Of a stretch of 64,000 nucleotides of DNA, positions 1 to 11,652 are shown piece by piece. Position numbers and translations under genes: made by a program. A model generated the notes under the pieces. The model searched no databases, was not told the origin of the DNA, and was given only the letters and a program-made list of their open reading frames with translations. Source of the DNA: Laccaria trichodermophora (taxonomy: Eukaryota > Basidiomycota > Agaricomycetes > Agaricales > Hydnangiaceae); contig JACTVC010000003.1 in the NCBI GenBank assembly GCA_018417955.1, positions 1,364,001-1,428,000 on the forward strand. Reading direction: 5' to 3'. Positions within the stretch are counted from its first letter, which is position 1. Every line of letters begins with the position of its first letter.

Positions 1-1
1 C

Positions 2-2791
2 ATTGATGCCTTCCAGTCGCACAACCTTCCTCAGCATATCTCACCTTCCTTGGTTGATGAAGATCTACCATCTAAGTCCACGCCGATCTCCATACCCCCA
101 CCTAGGAAACTTGCCATTGTGGGAGCCAACCGACGTACCGAGGGCTTGGAAACGCTTCATCAGCTTCCAAGGAGGCCAACACATCGCCCTCGGCACAGCA
201 TCGATACACCAATCCTTACGCCAAAGGAATCGTTACTACGCCAGGATGTCGATAGCGCTAGCTCTTCTTCTGGAAGGATCATGCTTCGACGTCACAGTAC
301 CAAGCCAGGTGTCACTCACCGTATTGGAACAAATACGCAGAGTAGTGCTGAAGACCAGAGTTCCCCCGATGCTACCCCTCTTGTACCATTCCCACGAACT
401 GTGTCAGGCGAACGTGATAAACGTGCATACTCACCAGCTCTATCCCCTTCAGGTGGCGAGACGGCGGGAATCCATGAACGACCGCGCTTTGTACGGGGAC
501 GCTTCCAGAGCGACGTCGAGGGTTCAAGCGCGCGGAGAAGCCCCCGCCCGAGTTCATATGATGAACTTGCCGTGCAACCTGTCCGATCTAGATTTGAGAG
601 TATGATTAACCTTGGTGTAGCCTCAGGCACAGCCAGTGCGAGTGATCTGCTGTCTCGAGAATCTATGGATGGACGTCCGATCCGCATGACCCTGGTTGTA
701 AGGGAAGATGGGAAGTTGCCCACACACTTCGTCAGTGGCATGCTTTTTTGTGATTAGCGTTTCCCCTAGCTGACTGGTTCCACAGCAATTAGGTAACTGC
801 ATTGGTCGTGGTCAATTTGGCACTGTATATCGTGCTCTTAATCTGAACACTGGACAAATGGTAGCCGTCAAGCGCATACGACTAGAAGGCCTGAAGGAGG
901 AGGAAGTAATGACGTTGATGAGAGAGGTTGATCTGGTTAAGAGCTTGTCGCATCCAAGCATTGTCAAGTATGAAGGTATGGCTCGTGACGACGACACCCT
1001 CAATATAGTTCTGGAGTAAGTCCACCAAATCAAAAATAAACTTCCTCTCTCACACTGATACTGAATGTTTGTTTAGATACGCCGAGAATGGCTCGCTTGG
1101 GCAAATCTTGAAGGCATTCGGTAAATTGAATGAGCGCCTTGTAGGAGGTTACGTCGTAAAAATCTTAGAAGGCCTGCATTATCTTCATACTAGTGATGTT
1201 GTCCACTGCGACCTCAAGGCTGCGAACATTTTGACGACCAAGAATGGCAATGTTAAGCTCTCCGATTTCGGCGTTTCTCTCAATCTTCGTGCGATGGAGC
1301 GAGAAATCAAGGATGTCGCGGGGACTCCCAACTGGATGGCACCGGAAGTTATTGAACTTAAAGGCGCCTCCACAAAGTCCGATATCTGGTCGCTAGGCTG
1401 TACCGTCATTGAATTATTGACAGGCCGTCCTCCCTACGCTGAAATTTCGAACAGCATGTCCGGTAAGCTTGTTTTCTCCATGTAGTGATGAGGTTATCTG
1501 ACACTTTCATTTAGTGATGTTCCGAATTGTGGAGGATGATATGCCTCCTGTTCCGGAGGGGTGCTCACCACTGCTTCAAGACTTCTTGACCAAATGCTTC
1601 CGGAAAGACCCCACTCAACGACCCAGCGCCGAAATGCTTTGCGAGCATCCATGGTTGAAGAATAATTGGGGGGCACTCAAGGTATTTGGGTCCTATATCA
1701 AGGTGTACCGTATTCATGATAGAGCGATGTTCCTAGGAGTTGCGTCCGCAAGACAGCATACCATTTCTACGGCGAGTTAGCACTGATTTGCAAAAATCTG
1801 ACGAACTTGCGCGGTATCTATCTCAAATTGAGATGCCAGACTTCTCACCATTGGAAGGTTTCGCCCGTAGTGATGTCGGCAAAATCTCGCCAATCGGACG
1901 TCGAACATCCAACGCATCAGTTAGGCCTCTTCCAGACAGCGACATATCATCACGGGACCATTCTTTTGTCAAAACGACATTCAGTAAACGTAGGTGCCTC
2001 ATACAATATAATTGTCTTGCATAACTAATTATTGTTATTACACAGCTATGATCTGTCGTGTATGTCAACTAGCCATTAAGAAAAGCGCTGTAATATGTGC
2101 GCAATGTAGCCTCATTTCTCATGCGAAATGTGCCATCAATGCACCGCCGACTTGCGACTTACGCGCTCAGCTCCTTCTCTATGCTCAATATGCCGAGAAA
2201 GGCAATCAGGCGCATTCGAACCCTGCGGAATTGCTCCAGGACCTTCAAAACACCATGTCCGATGTTGCATATAGCCCTAGCATCGACACTCCTCCTCAGT
2301 CACCTACACACCCAGAATTTTCACCCCCTACGGCTTTCAGGTTCATGGCAGCTTTCAAGCGATCTCGTACCAATTTATCGCCTGAGCCGGGAGCAGTTGG
2401 TGGATCGTCTTCTTTGCCTTCACCCTCGACGATGGACGTGGAAGAGAAGGCTCATCGAAGACGACCACTGCTACAGAAACGCGACGAGCGTCCCCTTTCA
2501 GTGACCAGTGACAGCACAGGCGTGAGCAGTCTGCGAAGCGCCGCAACGGCGGCTGAAAGTTTTTCCAGCCGACATGACACAGGGACTACCTTGCCTGTCG
2601 GACGAGACAAAGAGGCCCGATCTTATGGAAGCAAGCTCTCTGCAGCGAGCTCGGATTTTAATAGATCTTCCCAGGCACCAGAGGCAGTCTCCGATCATGG
2701 ACAAGAAGGCGTGCACGGTGCTCTTTCGTCACTAGAGCCTCGTCGGCACAAGAGAGGCTCCAAGTCAGCCAGCAACTGCGTCGTACAGTGA
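2..2791 (+). CDS. cdc7: Septation-initiation protein kinase, Cdc7/SepH type (5' partial)
   Basis: A STE-group serine/threonine kinase expected to act in the septation initiation network, relaying the Spg1 GTPase signal at spindle poles to trigger cytokinesis. The frame is open to the left edge, so the N-terminus is missing. Inferred exons are 2-730, 786-1015, 1077-1462, 1515-1681, 1737-1989 and 2046-2791, and every join keeps frame. The first ~243 visible codons are Ser/Pro-rich. The kinase domain then starts at 786 with the glycine loop GRGQFG, the VAVK lysine, the catalytic loop HCDLKAAN (Cys for Arg, normal in this family), DFG and MAPE. After it comes a Ser-rich stretch. The last exon opens with a Cys/His finger (CRVC...CAQC...HAKC) resembling a C1/phorbol-ester domain. 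The tail is disordered. The family assignment is firm; the role is transferred from yeast and Aspergillus. Confidence 0.88.
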
Positions 2792-3255
2792 AAGTGGACG
2801 ATTTTCCAACCACTCTTTGTATACATTATATATTGGGACACACATCATTCTTACAGCTTGCCTACTACAGCCAGACACTTTTCTCTTATTCAAAAACCGC
2901 ATCTGTATCACCACATGTACCTCACATTCGCACTTACTGTACCCCTGTTACTAAGTATCTGAAAAGTAATTCTAGTGCAATTGAATTGAACCCTTTGACA
3001 TACATACATTGCACATGCACGTGTCTACGCAATGCCAACTGATGGGCCGGCTTCAAGTCGCCTTCATTACGTCAATTACCGCACCAGAGTGCGCAATGTC
3101 ATACATAGCCCAGGGCGGCGCCTCGTTCCTCGACCGATCGATGACTATCAGTTATAATAATCAAGACTCATTCCAAATTTGCCCAATTTGGAGCTTACCG
3201 GGGGACACGATTTGATATGACATGCCCCAGACCAATCAAATCGATTGTCTACGGG

Positions 3256-3264
3256 CATATAAAG
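3256..3264 (+). promoter_or_regulatory. TATA-like box of the secreted-protein gene
   Basis: The sequence CATATAAAG lies about 52-60 nt upstream of the ATG at 3316. That spacing fits a short 5' leader and supports starting the protein at 3316 rather than at the in-frame ATG at 3283. Confidence 0.5.
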
Positions 3265-3315
3265 GACGTGTACCCCTGCGAAATGAGGTTTCTCGTACTC
3301 CTCTCATTTTCCGCC

Positions 3316-4544
3316 ATGATGGTCAAGGTCGCTGTATTTTTCTTGGTTGCCATGACCCTCGGCGTCGCAAGTGCGTTACCGATTCAAGAGACGAACGCTC
3401 AACGGCTAGCGCGAGGCCTCCCACCGAACCCACCCAAGTTTATGCGTTCCTGGGATGGAAGGGATCTACCTACTCCTGCGATGGGTACCCGCATTTTTAC
3501 TAGACATCTGTAAGCTGCTAACGAGTTCCTTGTAACTGCAGTCGCAAAACGGACTCAGACATCCCCAACGCCGCCCAACGTGTGAATACCTGAGATCATC
3601 TACTCGTTTTACGGGGTGTTGTTCTGACCTTGTATCCCAAGGTACACGGGCCGACTTGACGTTCGGAATCTAGACGGGAGTAGTGTTGGGCATGTGCGCA
3701 ACTGGCCTGGTGGAGGAACCATGTCCGTTACTAACTTCATCGACAACTCGTGGTGATCTCATCTTGATTTTTTTTTCAAGTGGAGGAACCAATTCTCTTG
3801 GTCCTAATGGCGATCTGTTGGTCAAAGCGACTCCTTCCAATAACGATCTTTATGATATTTTGGCGACAGTGAGTGGAAAGCCGCTCTTTCCCCCTTAGTT
3901 GCCGATTTCGCCTTCTCAGAACCCCGCGTTCCCTGCACCGTTTTATGTCGGAGCTGGTGGCAATTCCCTTCATAATAACCCTGTTCTGGCCAAAGGGAGT
4001 CGCAAGTTGTATTTTTTTCTTGATTTTTCCGTTCGAATTCTCAACGAATTCAAAGCACAATCGATTTCACGAACGTGGCACAGAGTAAGCAATTTTTAGA
4101 TCAACACCTTGCCAACTTTTACGCTTGATTGACACCGCCACAGCTCCTCCAGGATCCAAGCCAGTAGCAACTGGCTCAGGCGGTCTTTATGTTGAGTCGG
4201 CCATTTGGTCTTTGGACAAAAATACGAAGCAGGTATCACGTACGTTGCTTCCGAATAATCTTTTGCCTCTTGCTACATATAATCATACAGCGAAATGGAT
4301 CAACCCCGACGGCTCCAGTCCTCATACCACACTTGCTTATGATATCCGCGAAGTGCGTCACATTCCTGCAAGACCTGGAGTTTATTAACGCTTATTTTCG
4401 TCAGAACTATCTCTTTTTCGTTGGGGACCTCGCAGCTTACAATGAGGGCAATGATACTCCGGCTTCGGCTGTTGTAAGTCCGAAACGTCTAATAATCTAC
4501 AGCGGGACTCACCCATTACTCTTCAGAACCTCTTCATTATCTGA
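3316..4544 (+). CDS. Small secreted protein of a basidiomycete-type family, function unknown
   Basis: Ten exons join in frame to a 245-residue protein: 3316-3484, 3542-3581, 3642-3722, 3781-3868, 3920-4005, 4056-4084, 4144-4239, 4291-4352, 4405-4473 and 4527-4544. The start sits in CCGCCATGATGG. A hydrophobic signal peptide (VAVFFLVAMTLGVASA) is followed by a Pro-rich segment with the phrase NAQRLARGLPPNPP, which I recognise from predicted secreted proteins of mushroom-forming fungi. Conserved-looking blocks follow: YTGRLDVRNLDGSS, FYVGAGG, ESAIWSLD, KWINPDGS and FFVGDLAAYN. No catalytic motif is visible. The nine introns are all 50-60 nt. Reading straight through makes the gene look frameshifted, but introns explain every break. 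The donors at 3723 (GTCCGT) and 4006 (GTTGTA) are weak and the least certain joins. Confidence 0.72.
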
Positions 4545-5156
4545 GTCTCCTCGCCTCATCGTTCCATTACGCGTGATGACTTTGAAATGCTTCTTACATT
4601 GGCCTTCGCCTTGGACTTTCTCCCCCATCTTACGAGGACTCTCTATTGGACACTCTCGACCCATTTCACTTCGGACTCCAGCATCACCCATCACTTGTTC
4701 TTCACGTTGTAATGCACTTGAACATTTTTACGACTTGAGGATGATTACGCTTTGAAACGTTTTTTATGTAAAAAATTCACATCTATTCTTACGGACCTCT
4801 TAGTGGCTACTGTACATATCTGTTGTATCACGGACCTAGTTTTTTTGCGTCTGGAATGTGCCGGCGCCGTTTACACAAAATTCACGATGTCATGTGTCGT
4901 GGGTGAAGCCAGGTGACCAACTGTTTCTCTCGAGGACAACCAGAAGACCTGAGGGCGCCTGCTACTGCTGGATCGTCAGCTGCCACTGAGTGTTCCGAAA
5001 TGCGGTGCGGAGGGATCGGGACGTAAATGAATGATCGGCCGAATGCACGTGAATTCGATCAGACTATTTCGAGCATGAGGCGCAGCCCTGCTCGTCAGAT
5101 TTATGTAACCTCAGGTCATTCGTCCAGTCTTTGTCTGGTTCTCTTCCAAACTATCA
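4545..5156. other. Intergenic, no gene seen
   Basis: This gap holds only short unsupported frames. It should contain the 3' UTR of the secreted-protein gene and the promoter of the next gene. I see no repeat or RNA gene. Confidence 0.6.
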
Positions 5157-6008
5157 ATGCCCTCGAGCAGGCTCTCAGAACTCGGGCAGTCAAGCTCAAG
5201 TAACGGCTGGAACTCGGAAGCTTCAGTTTCTGTCTCGACGAGGTGTGCAGTGTGTGCTGCTTAACTGAAATTACCCGTTGACGGCCGAGGTGAACCCCTA
5301 TAGCAGACTGGAAGCCGCGCTGAGGAAGTTCTCCAAGCAAGCTGTTTTGAACGAGTACAAAATAAAAGATTTGGAGGTGAGGAGGTCCTGTCTGCGATTA
5401 TCTTTTGCTCACCCACCTTTGACAGTCCAGACTGTCAGAAAACATGAGTAATTTCCGAGCGATTGACAGCATTTTACAGGAAGCCTTTACCGGCTTACAG
5501 GTATACTGCAGTCAAATTTTCGTGCTCTATTGGTTCGACTCATTCGTTCAACAGCGCAACTCCAAACGAGCTGACCGCGCCCTGCAGACTCAGGTACCAC
5601 ATATAAACGGCGAGCTGGAGGAATCGATGGAATCATTAACGCAACTCTCTCAAACATTACCCAAGATTCAATCGCAAGTGGCTGACATACGTGTCGTTCA
5701 TGATTCCGGTCGGGAAAAAGTATGTCTTCTCCTGGCGTCGTGATGTCTTTGTGCTGAAACGGTAAAATGTTTCCCAGGCTCAAGCTCTAGTAGAAGACCT
5801 CGTTTGGCTCAACACAGAATTCTATGAACGTTGGCGAAGTATCATCTTCACGTCAAGCAGTCCTGTTTCCTGGAGATGGAAAGCCGTCATGCGCACGCTC
5901 TTCGTCATATCGTTCATTCTGTGCTCATGGCTTTCATGGATTGCACTGTCAGGTGCTTATCGAGCTCACCGACACCGACTTGTCTGGGGTGAAAAGTTGA
6001 TGTCATGA
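5157..6008 (+). CDS. Coiled-coil protein with one C-terminal membrane segment, family unknown
   Basis: Five exons (5157-5242, 5307-5376, 5426-5500, 5555-5719, 5778-6008) join in frame to 208 residues. The N-terminus is Ser-rich (MPSSRLSELGQSSSS). The middle is rich in Leu, Glu, Lys and Gln with heptad character (LEAALRKFSKQ, then ESMESLTQLSQTLPKIQSQVADI), suggesting a coiled coil. Near the C-terminus about 20 hydrophobic residues (TLFVISFILCSWLSWIALSG) are followed by a short basic tail, the layout of a tail-anchored or single-pass protein. I cannot name the family. The tail lacks the Pro-rich ending of KASH proteins, and the protein does not read as a SNARE. Clean splice phases on all four introns support a real gene. 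Confidence 0.68.
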
Positions 6009-6432
6009 ACTCCCGAACACTGGATGGTTGCCCTGCTAGCCGGGTCGACACGCCGCTTTCCTGGTCCACAGGCTACCATGTCCGCTTTCACCGTCTTTCA
6101 ATTATTGCTCACTGGCTCCATATTGTGCTATAGTTATCTTGAAGTTATTCCTCATCTCACTGCACTCGTTCTTTTCTATCGTCACATTATTCTGTACATG
6201 CATGATACTCGATTTCCCTCGCTGGACAATCTTCTTTTCCCTAGATTTTTCTCTTTTCGTTTGTCTGCTTTCTTGGGTTTATGACGTACAAGCCTGTACT
6301 AGTACTATTCCGTCAACAATCCGTGATTTTGACTTGATGCATTCTTGAGAATGTGTTTACGCGTATTAAGATTGAAGGGTATGGGTATCAATCTTTGATT
6401 GAGCACTCATCCAATTTCGCCGTACGCGTACG
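6009..6432. other. Intergenic, presumed VPS5 promoter
   Basis: The sequence is T-rich with pyrimidine tracts around 6140-6280. No gene or repeat is supported. It should hold the terminator of the upstream gene and the promoter of VPS5. Confidence 0.55.
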
Positions 6433-8887
6433 ATGGACACCTTTGACGACCTCCTCGCTCCTTCGCGACAAGCGCTGGAAGACAACCCATTCGCAGACCC
6501 TTTTGATAGGCGCTCTGGCTCACCAGATCCATGGGCAAACCCATTTGCATCCACACCTCTGCCCACGAAGACCTTTGGCCATTCCTCTTCAACTACTGAA
6601 CCTTCCTTAGGTGTTGAGGCAATAAGGCTAAGTAATGACGAGGTCCCTATCTTGGCGGAACACCATCTGTCAGATCCTCTTGACTCTGCTGCTCATGATC
6701 AGGACGACGAAGAGGACAACAAACCGCTTGGCCGCCTGCGCTCTCCGGGCTTCCGGGAAAGTGTTCCGTCTGAATTTTCTGAAATTGCTACCATAAGACC
6801 TGTGGAACCAAAAGAATCAGAACAGGGTCCTCTTACCCCTCCCGCTTCCTCCAATGGACCATCTATCCCCACCCCTCGCGCAGAAACCCCGACTTGGTCC
6901 CCTCCACAGCCAACTAAAGAGTACACGAGGCAGCCTTCAAAGTCTGGTTCGAGCCTTATCTCTCCCTCCTCTTCAACTTCCGGTTCTAGTGTCACTTCGC
7001 CTCTGGAGCAGTCTTCTTCGATAACTGGCCTCGCCCATTCTGTGGCTGCGTTGTCACTTGGTGGAGAGTCGCTCGGTGGATGGCAGAGCGAAGAGCAACA
7101 AACCTCGTGGCGCCAGGAACCTACATCCCCCATTGTCGTCGCCCCACCAGTCAATGATGATGATAGTGACGACGACAAGCCGATTCGACAGACGGTGAAG
7201 CTACCACAGGAGGCTAGCCCATCAGTTAGTGATATGATGATGTAAGAATTGGTGATCTTGACGATTGCTGTATGCAGGTTTCAGTAGCCAAACCCACAAG
7301 AAACGACAATGGCATACAACCGGTTTTCGTTATTTCAGTGGAGGATCCACAAAAAGTCGGAGATCCCATTCGTTCCTTTACCATGTACACAGTCCATACC
7401 CGTGTAAGCTTATTTTATTTTATTCGTTTTGAACGAGCGGCTTACCTTGCATGCAACAGACGACATCACCTCTTTTTCAAAAGTCCGCCTTCTCTGTCCT
7501 TCGTCGCTACTCAGACTTCCTTTGGCTCTACGAGACGCTTTCAAACAATAACCCAGGTGTGGTTGTCCCCCCTGTACCGGAGAAGAATTCTTTTGGTCGG
7601 TTTGATGATCAGTTTGTGCGGCAACGTCGACTGGCTCTGGAGAAGTGCATTCAGAAGATCGCCAACCATCCTGTCTTGGGTAAGGATGCAGATCTCCGAA
7701 CTTTTTTGGAGAGTGACTCTTTCGCACTCGACGTGAGTTTGTATATGTCTTCAGTCGCTTTTATTGAAGATCAGTTTTTGTTCAGATCAAACACAGGAAG
7801 GCAGAAATTGCACATGAGAGAGGTGGACTGATTGCTTCGATCGGTCAGACCATCACTGGGCCACGTTTCTATGAAACAGACGAGGTGAGTGTCAGAGGTA
7901 AATGCGCGTTTTTTCCCCTCTCTCATCTTGGTTCAGTGGTTCGATAGGCAAAAGGTCTATCTTGACAGTTTGGAATCCCAACTGCGCGGACTTGTCAAGG
8001 CCATCGAGTTGGTTGCAAAACAACGTTCAGGTTTGTTATACGCTTCAATCAGTCATGACTCTTCAGCTTAATTAAATTCCCTTCCTTCAGACCTTGCCGT
8101 TGCGACAGGAGAATTTGCACAAACCATCAGTGATTTATCAGCGTCGGATGTTGGGAAACAACTTTCACAGGTTCTTTCTGCGCTGGCGGACGTGGAGCGA
8201 AAAGCTCAGGATACACAAAGCACGCAGTCAGAACAGGATATGGTGACTTTGATGGCGACTGGTAAGGAATACCTACTGGCAGATATTCATTTCTGATGAT
8301 TCTCAGTTGACGAATATGCTCGTCTCATCAATTCCGTTCGCGTAAGATTTTTTCGCATTTATGGTAGGGACGGGATGTTCACTCCTTCTGCAGCTTGCAT
8401 TCAGCTCCCGAATACGAATGTACCACGCCTGGAAAAACTCAGAGAATGATCTCCTTCGCACAAAACAAAATCACGAGAAGAATAGAGCTCAAGGCCGAAT
8501 ACCTACGGATCGACTGGGATATTCTTTGAGCCAGATAGCTGAGGTGTGTAATTCAATGCTTGTTTGGAGTTGCAGACAACTTATGTTTGGTAATTCCAGG
8601 CTGAGCGCCGAGCTCTAGAATCAAAGCATGAATATGACCACGTTTCTAAACTTGTCAAGTCCGAAGTCGCAAGGTTTGAACAGGAGCGCATTGAAGACTT
8701 CAAGGATTCCTTGCATGCCTTTCTGGAAGGAATGATTTCAAGACAAAAAGAGGTACTTGTAGTCTTTTTCCTGAATTTGATCTGGTGTTCATGATCATCT
8801 ATCTCGCAGTTGATTGCTTGTTGGGAGAATTACCAACAGATGCTGTTGAAGAGAGTTGGCGGGGGTGGCGATACACGGACAGCTTGA
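6433..8887 (+). CDS. vps5: Retromer sorting nexin Vps5/SNX1
   Basis: A phosphoinositide-binding sorting nexin that with Vps17 forms the membrane-bending half of retromer and returns receptors from endosomes to the Golgi. Ten exons join in frame: 6433-7224, 7278-7403, 7460-7732, 7786-7884, 7937-8030, 8091-8261, 8307-8341, 8394-8543, 8600-8752 and 8810-8887. The first ~265 residues are acidic and Ser/Pro-rich with DNPFADPFD near the start. The PX domain follows (FVISVEDPQKVGD, YTVHTRTTSPLF, the binding motif RRYSDFLWLY, VVPPVPEKNS, RRLALEKCIQKIANHP). The rest is the helical Vps5/BAR domain, beginning about WFDRQKVYLDSLESQL and ending LIACWENYQQML. Length and domain order fit the family. Confidence 0.93.
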
Positions 8888-9087
8888 ATCATGTTGTGCA
8901 TACAATCTATATACCTTAATGTGGGCAAAAATGCGGATCGGTGGAACCGAATAAAATTTCCGTAGCGGTTATGCAATGAGTAAGACTACAGGGAAGATTA
9001 AATGTGTTTATTTATCTTGGTGTCGAGGATAGATACTTCGTTACACGGCAATGTCTACTGAATATAATCCTGCACTGCTGCGTTCCA

Positions 9088-11157
9088 TTACTCCCAATAC
9101 CTCGGGACCTTGCTCTCATTCTCACCGGCAACGTCGAAGAAATCTGAAGGACGATCCCGTTTGAGATTCCTTCTGCGATTGTTGACAGGTAGCCTCTGGT
9201 ACGCCGAATCCTGTCCAGCAGGCTGTTGGTTCGAGAACTGGTTGCCCCAATTCTGTTGGTATTGCATTCCATACGCCATTCCCCCAGTGACTAAATTCTG
9301 GGCTTGCTGTTGCTGTTGCTGTTGTTGTTGCTGCTGCTGTTGGAATGTGGCGACCGCCAACGCCGCAGATATAGCTTGGGCTTGTTGTAATTGGATCTGG
9401 AGTTGCTGGTACTGCATTTCTGTTTGGTGTCGTACTTGGTTTGGTAGAGAGGAGGTTTGGAGCATTACTGAGAGCTGGTTAATTTGTGCCTGGAGCTGAG
9501 GGATGCTGTCAACCAGCATTTGCGACATTTCCATGCTTAGGTCCGGCTGTTGGTCAGAGTAGAGATCTTGTTCCTGATTGCTCTGTTCGCCACTATCTGC
9601 CTAAAATAGAGATTATTTGACTGCGAAGGTGTACCATCCAACAAGACCTACCTGTCCAGTGGTATCACCAGTTCCGTCGCCCCCCGCTGCGGGCGTAGAT
9701 TCTTCACTGGCCTCTTTTTTACTATCTTCGACGGCCTTCTCAATATAATCTGTCACTTTTGTGCGTGCTGGTTTGTCCACGAGGAGTTTGTCGAGGGATG
9801 CAATCTTTTTCGAGCAGTGAGGACATACAAAATCTCGTTCAAGTAGATGTGTCTGTATGCATTCCTCGCAATACAGCGTACCACAACAGGGCGTCTTAAC
9901 GGCATCGCGGAAAAGCTTATTGTCGATCGGGCACGCCAATGAAGTGTCTGTTGGTGCGCGTTCTCGAACTTCAGCAACTGTCAGGCCTTTCGGTCGTGAT
10001 ACCTGCTTCTGCCACGATGCACTAGAAAAATGAAATGTTAATTCGGGGTTTGAAGATTAGAAATGTACTCACAGATCTGGCTGGGCGACGACAAAGCCTC
10101 CTTCGGGGGTAACCATAACTCCTTGAGCAAGATCGCCGCTGTTTGGATTCTCAACTGCCTTTAACATGCTTCGGGGTATTCCAGTCGTTCGTTTGATTCG
10201 CGGGCGGTTGTCGAACTCGCGGTCGTTGTTTGTCGGGCAGTCCTGGATCCAGTGACCTTGGATAGAGCGTTAGGTGATGAGCGAAAAAGAAACCAGTCGG
10301 GCTCGACGAACCTTTCTGCCCACATCGATAACAAACATAGCTTGGGGGCAGTGGTCGGTCCTGATGTTGAGCTTGGAGCTGCGGAATATGCGGTTTTCCA
10401 CTGCCCCGCCCAAATCCAGTGCCCCGAGGGTTGCTATATACACGCGTCGCGCTGTTCATTACCAAACGATATAAGGGGGAAAACAGACATGTTCATTAGA
10501 CTTTGGTCTACTACATCAACAAAAGCCCGCGCGGGGTACACAAACTGAGACATCTTTTCTTGAGTTTCCTCCCAGTTTGCCGACTGGGCTTGGAACATGG
10601 CAGCCATTGCTGCTGCTTCGTCATCCTTTGTGACGGCAGACTTCACAGGTGTCGACTGGAAATGAAATGAGTCCAACCAACAAATTCATAACGAAAGACT
10701 TACGGGTTTTGGTATGGTGGACGCCGAAGACTCTTCTTTGCCATCAAATCGTTTTGACATAGCACCCTTGTGCCAAGTTGTAGAAGATCCAGGTCGCTGC
10801 ACCGATTCTGACACTGGGCCGGGGGCGGAGGCCGCACCAATGTACATTGAAGCCTTTCCCTTGCCAGGCCTTACAGCTGGCATCCGCTTCACGACGACCG
10901 AGGATGAACGAGGGATGATTTGCGAGTCATCTTTGAGTTCTACGGCGATGTCAGAAAGGATTCCAGCAAGAATCAAGCAACACACCTTGCTTTGAGGTGG
11001 AGTCATATACGAAGAGATCAAAGTCGTTTGCCTTACCCATGTTATTGGCGAGTATAATTTCACGTTTCAGATCGAAGACAGAAATACCGGTGCCATCGAA
11101 GGTCACTCTCGACTCGTCCTTCCTAGAACTGAACTTGTAAAAAACAGAAGATGCCAT
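9088..11157 (-). CDS. mpe1: Cleavage/polyadenylation factor subunit Mpe1 (DWNN-zinc knuckle-RING; RBBP6 homologue)
   Basis: A subunit of the pre-mRNA 3'-end processing complex CPF. Seven exons in transcript order (10986-11157, 10704-10939, 10540-10655, 10312-10451, 10073-10256, 9652-10021, 9088-9600) give 576 residues with all phases consistent. The N-terminus is the ubiquitin-like DWNN domain (VFYKFSSRKDESRVTFDGT). Next comes a CCHC zinc knuckle (CYRCGQKGHWIQDC) split by an intron, then a RING/U-box-like finger (CPIDNKLFRDAV, CCGTLYCEEC, CPHC). The C-terminal half is Gln-rich with a run of 13 Gln and ends in a basic NNRRRNLKRDRPSDFF segment. The order DWNN, knuckle, RING is diagnostic. Confidence 0.94.
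9304..9342 (-). repeat. CAG/CAA trinucleotide tract encoding 13 Gln in Mpe1
   Basis: Thirteen CAG or CAA codons in a row on the minus strand lie in the last coding exon of mpe1. Mixed codons make it less slippery than a pure CAG tract, but length variation between strains is likely. Confidence 0.9.
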
Positions 11158-11652
11158 ATGTATTGAACGACAAGGCAGTTGCTAATTAACTAGAAAAGGG
11201 TGATTGGTGACAGGGTCAACGCTGTGCGAAGGCTGGTGAGATGCCAGTGGGATGCCGGGGGTGGGGCGAACGGGTCTTTGGTAGGGATGCGAAGGGGATG
11301 CTGGCTGTGAGATGGTGGTGGGACGAGCGAGATTCGGAGTGAAATTTGGATTGGTGACAATGGTGTGACAAATGTCACAGTCTCCAACTAGTAATGGTCA
11401 CCTCACGTGGAATCACTTCTTCTAGGTTTCTGGATTTTCGAGTCGCCGGGTGACCTCTCAAGACATAGAAGCGTTCAAGTTGAAATTAAAAAATATTCAA
11501 CCCCCGGCCCTACTATGCATACTACCGATTTTAAATTTAAACCGCGGAGAATAAGTTCCTCCCGATACACCGCTCGATGAGCACATTACTACAGACTTTG
11601 TAGACACAACAAACCTGTACAACAGCAACAATAAATAGCAGCGGTTAACATG
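11158..11652. other. Intergenic between mpe1 start and the YTP1-like stop
   Basis: This gap holds the mpe1 promoter and the 3' end of the YTP1-like gene. No gene is supported. The stretch 11480-11560 is AT-rich. Confidence 0.55.

Noticed and set aside
3723..3780. Apparent frameshift in the secreted-protein gene
   Set aside because: An intron 3723-3780 with a TTACTAAC branch site restores the frame and the family sequence, so no frameshift is needed.
9110..9499. Plus frame with a long Cys run opposite mpe1
   Set aside because: It is the reverse-strand shadow of the Gln tract in Mpe1.
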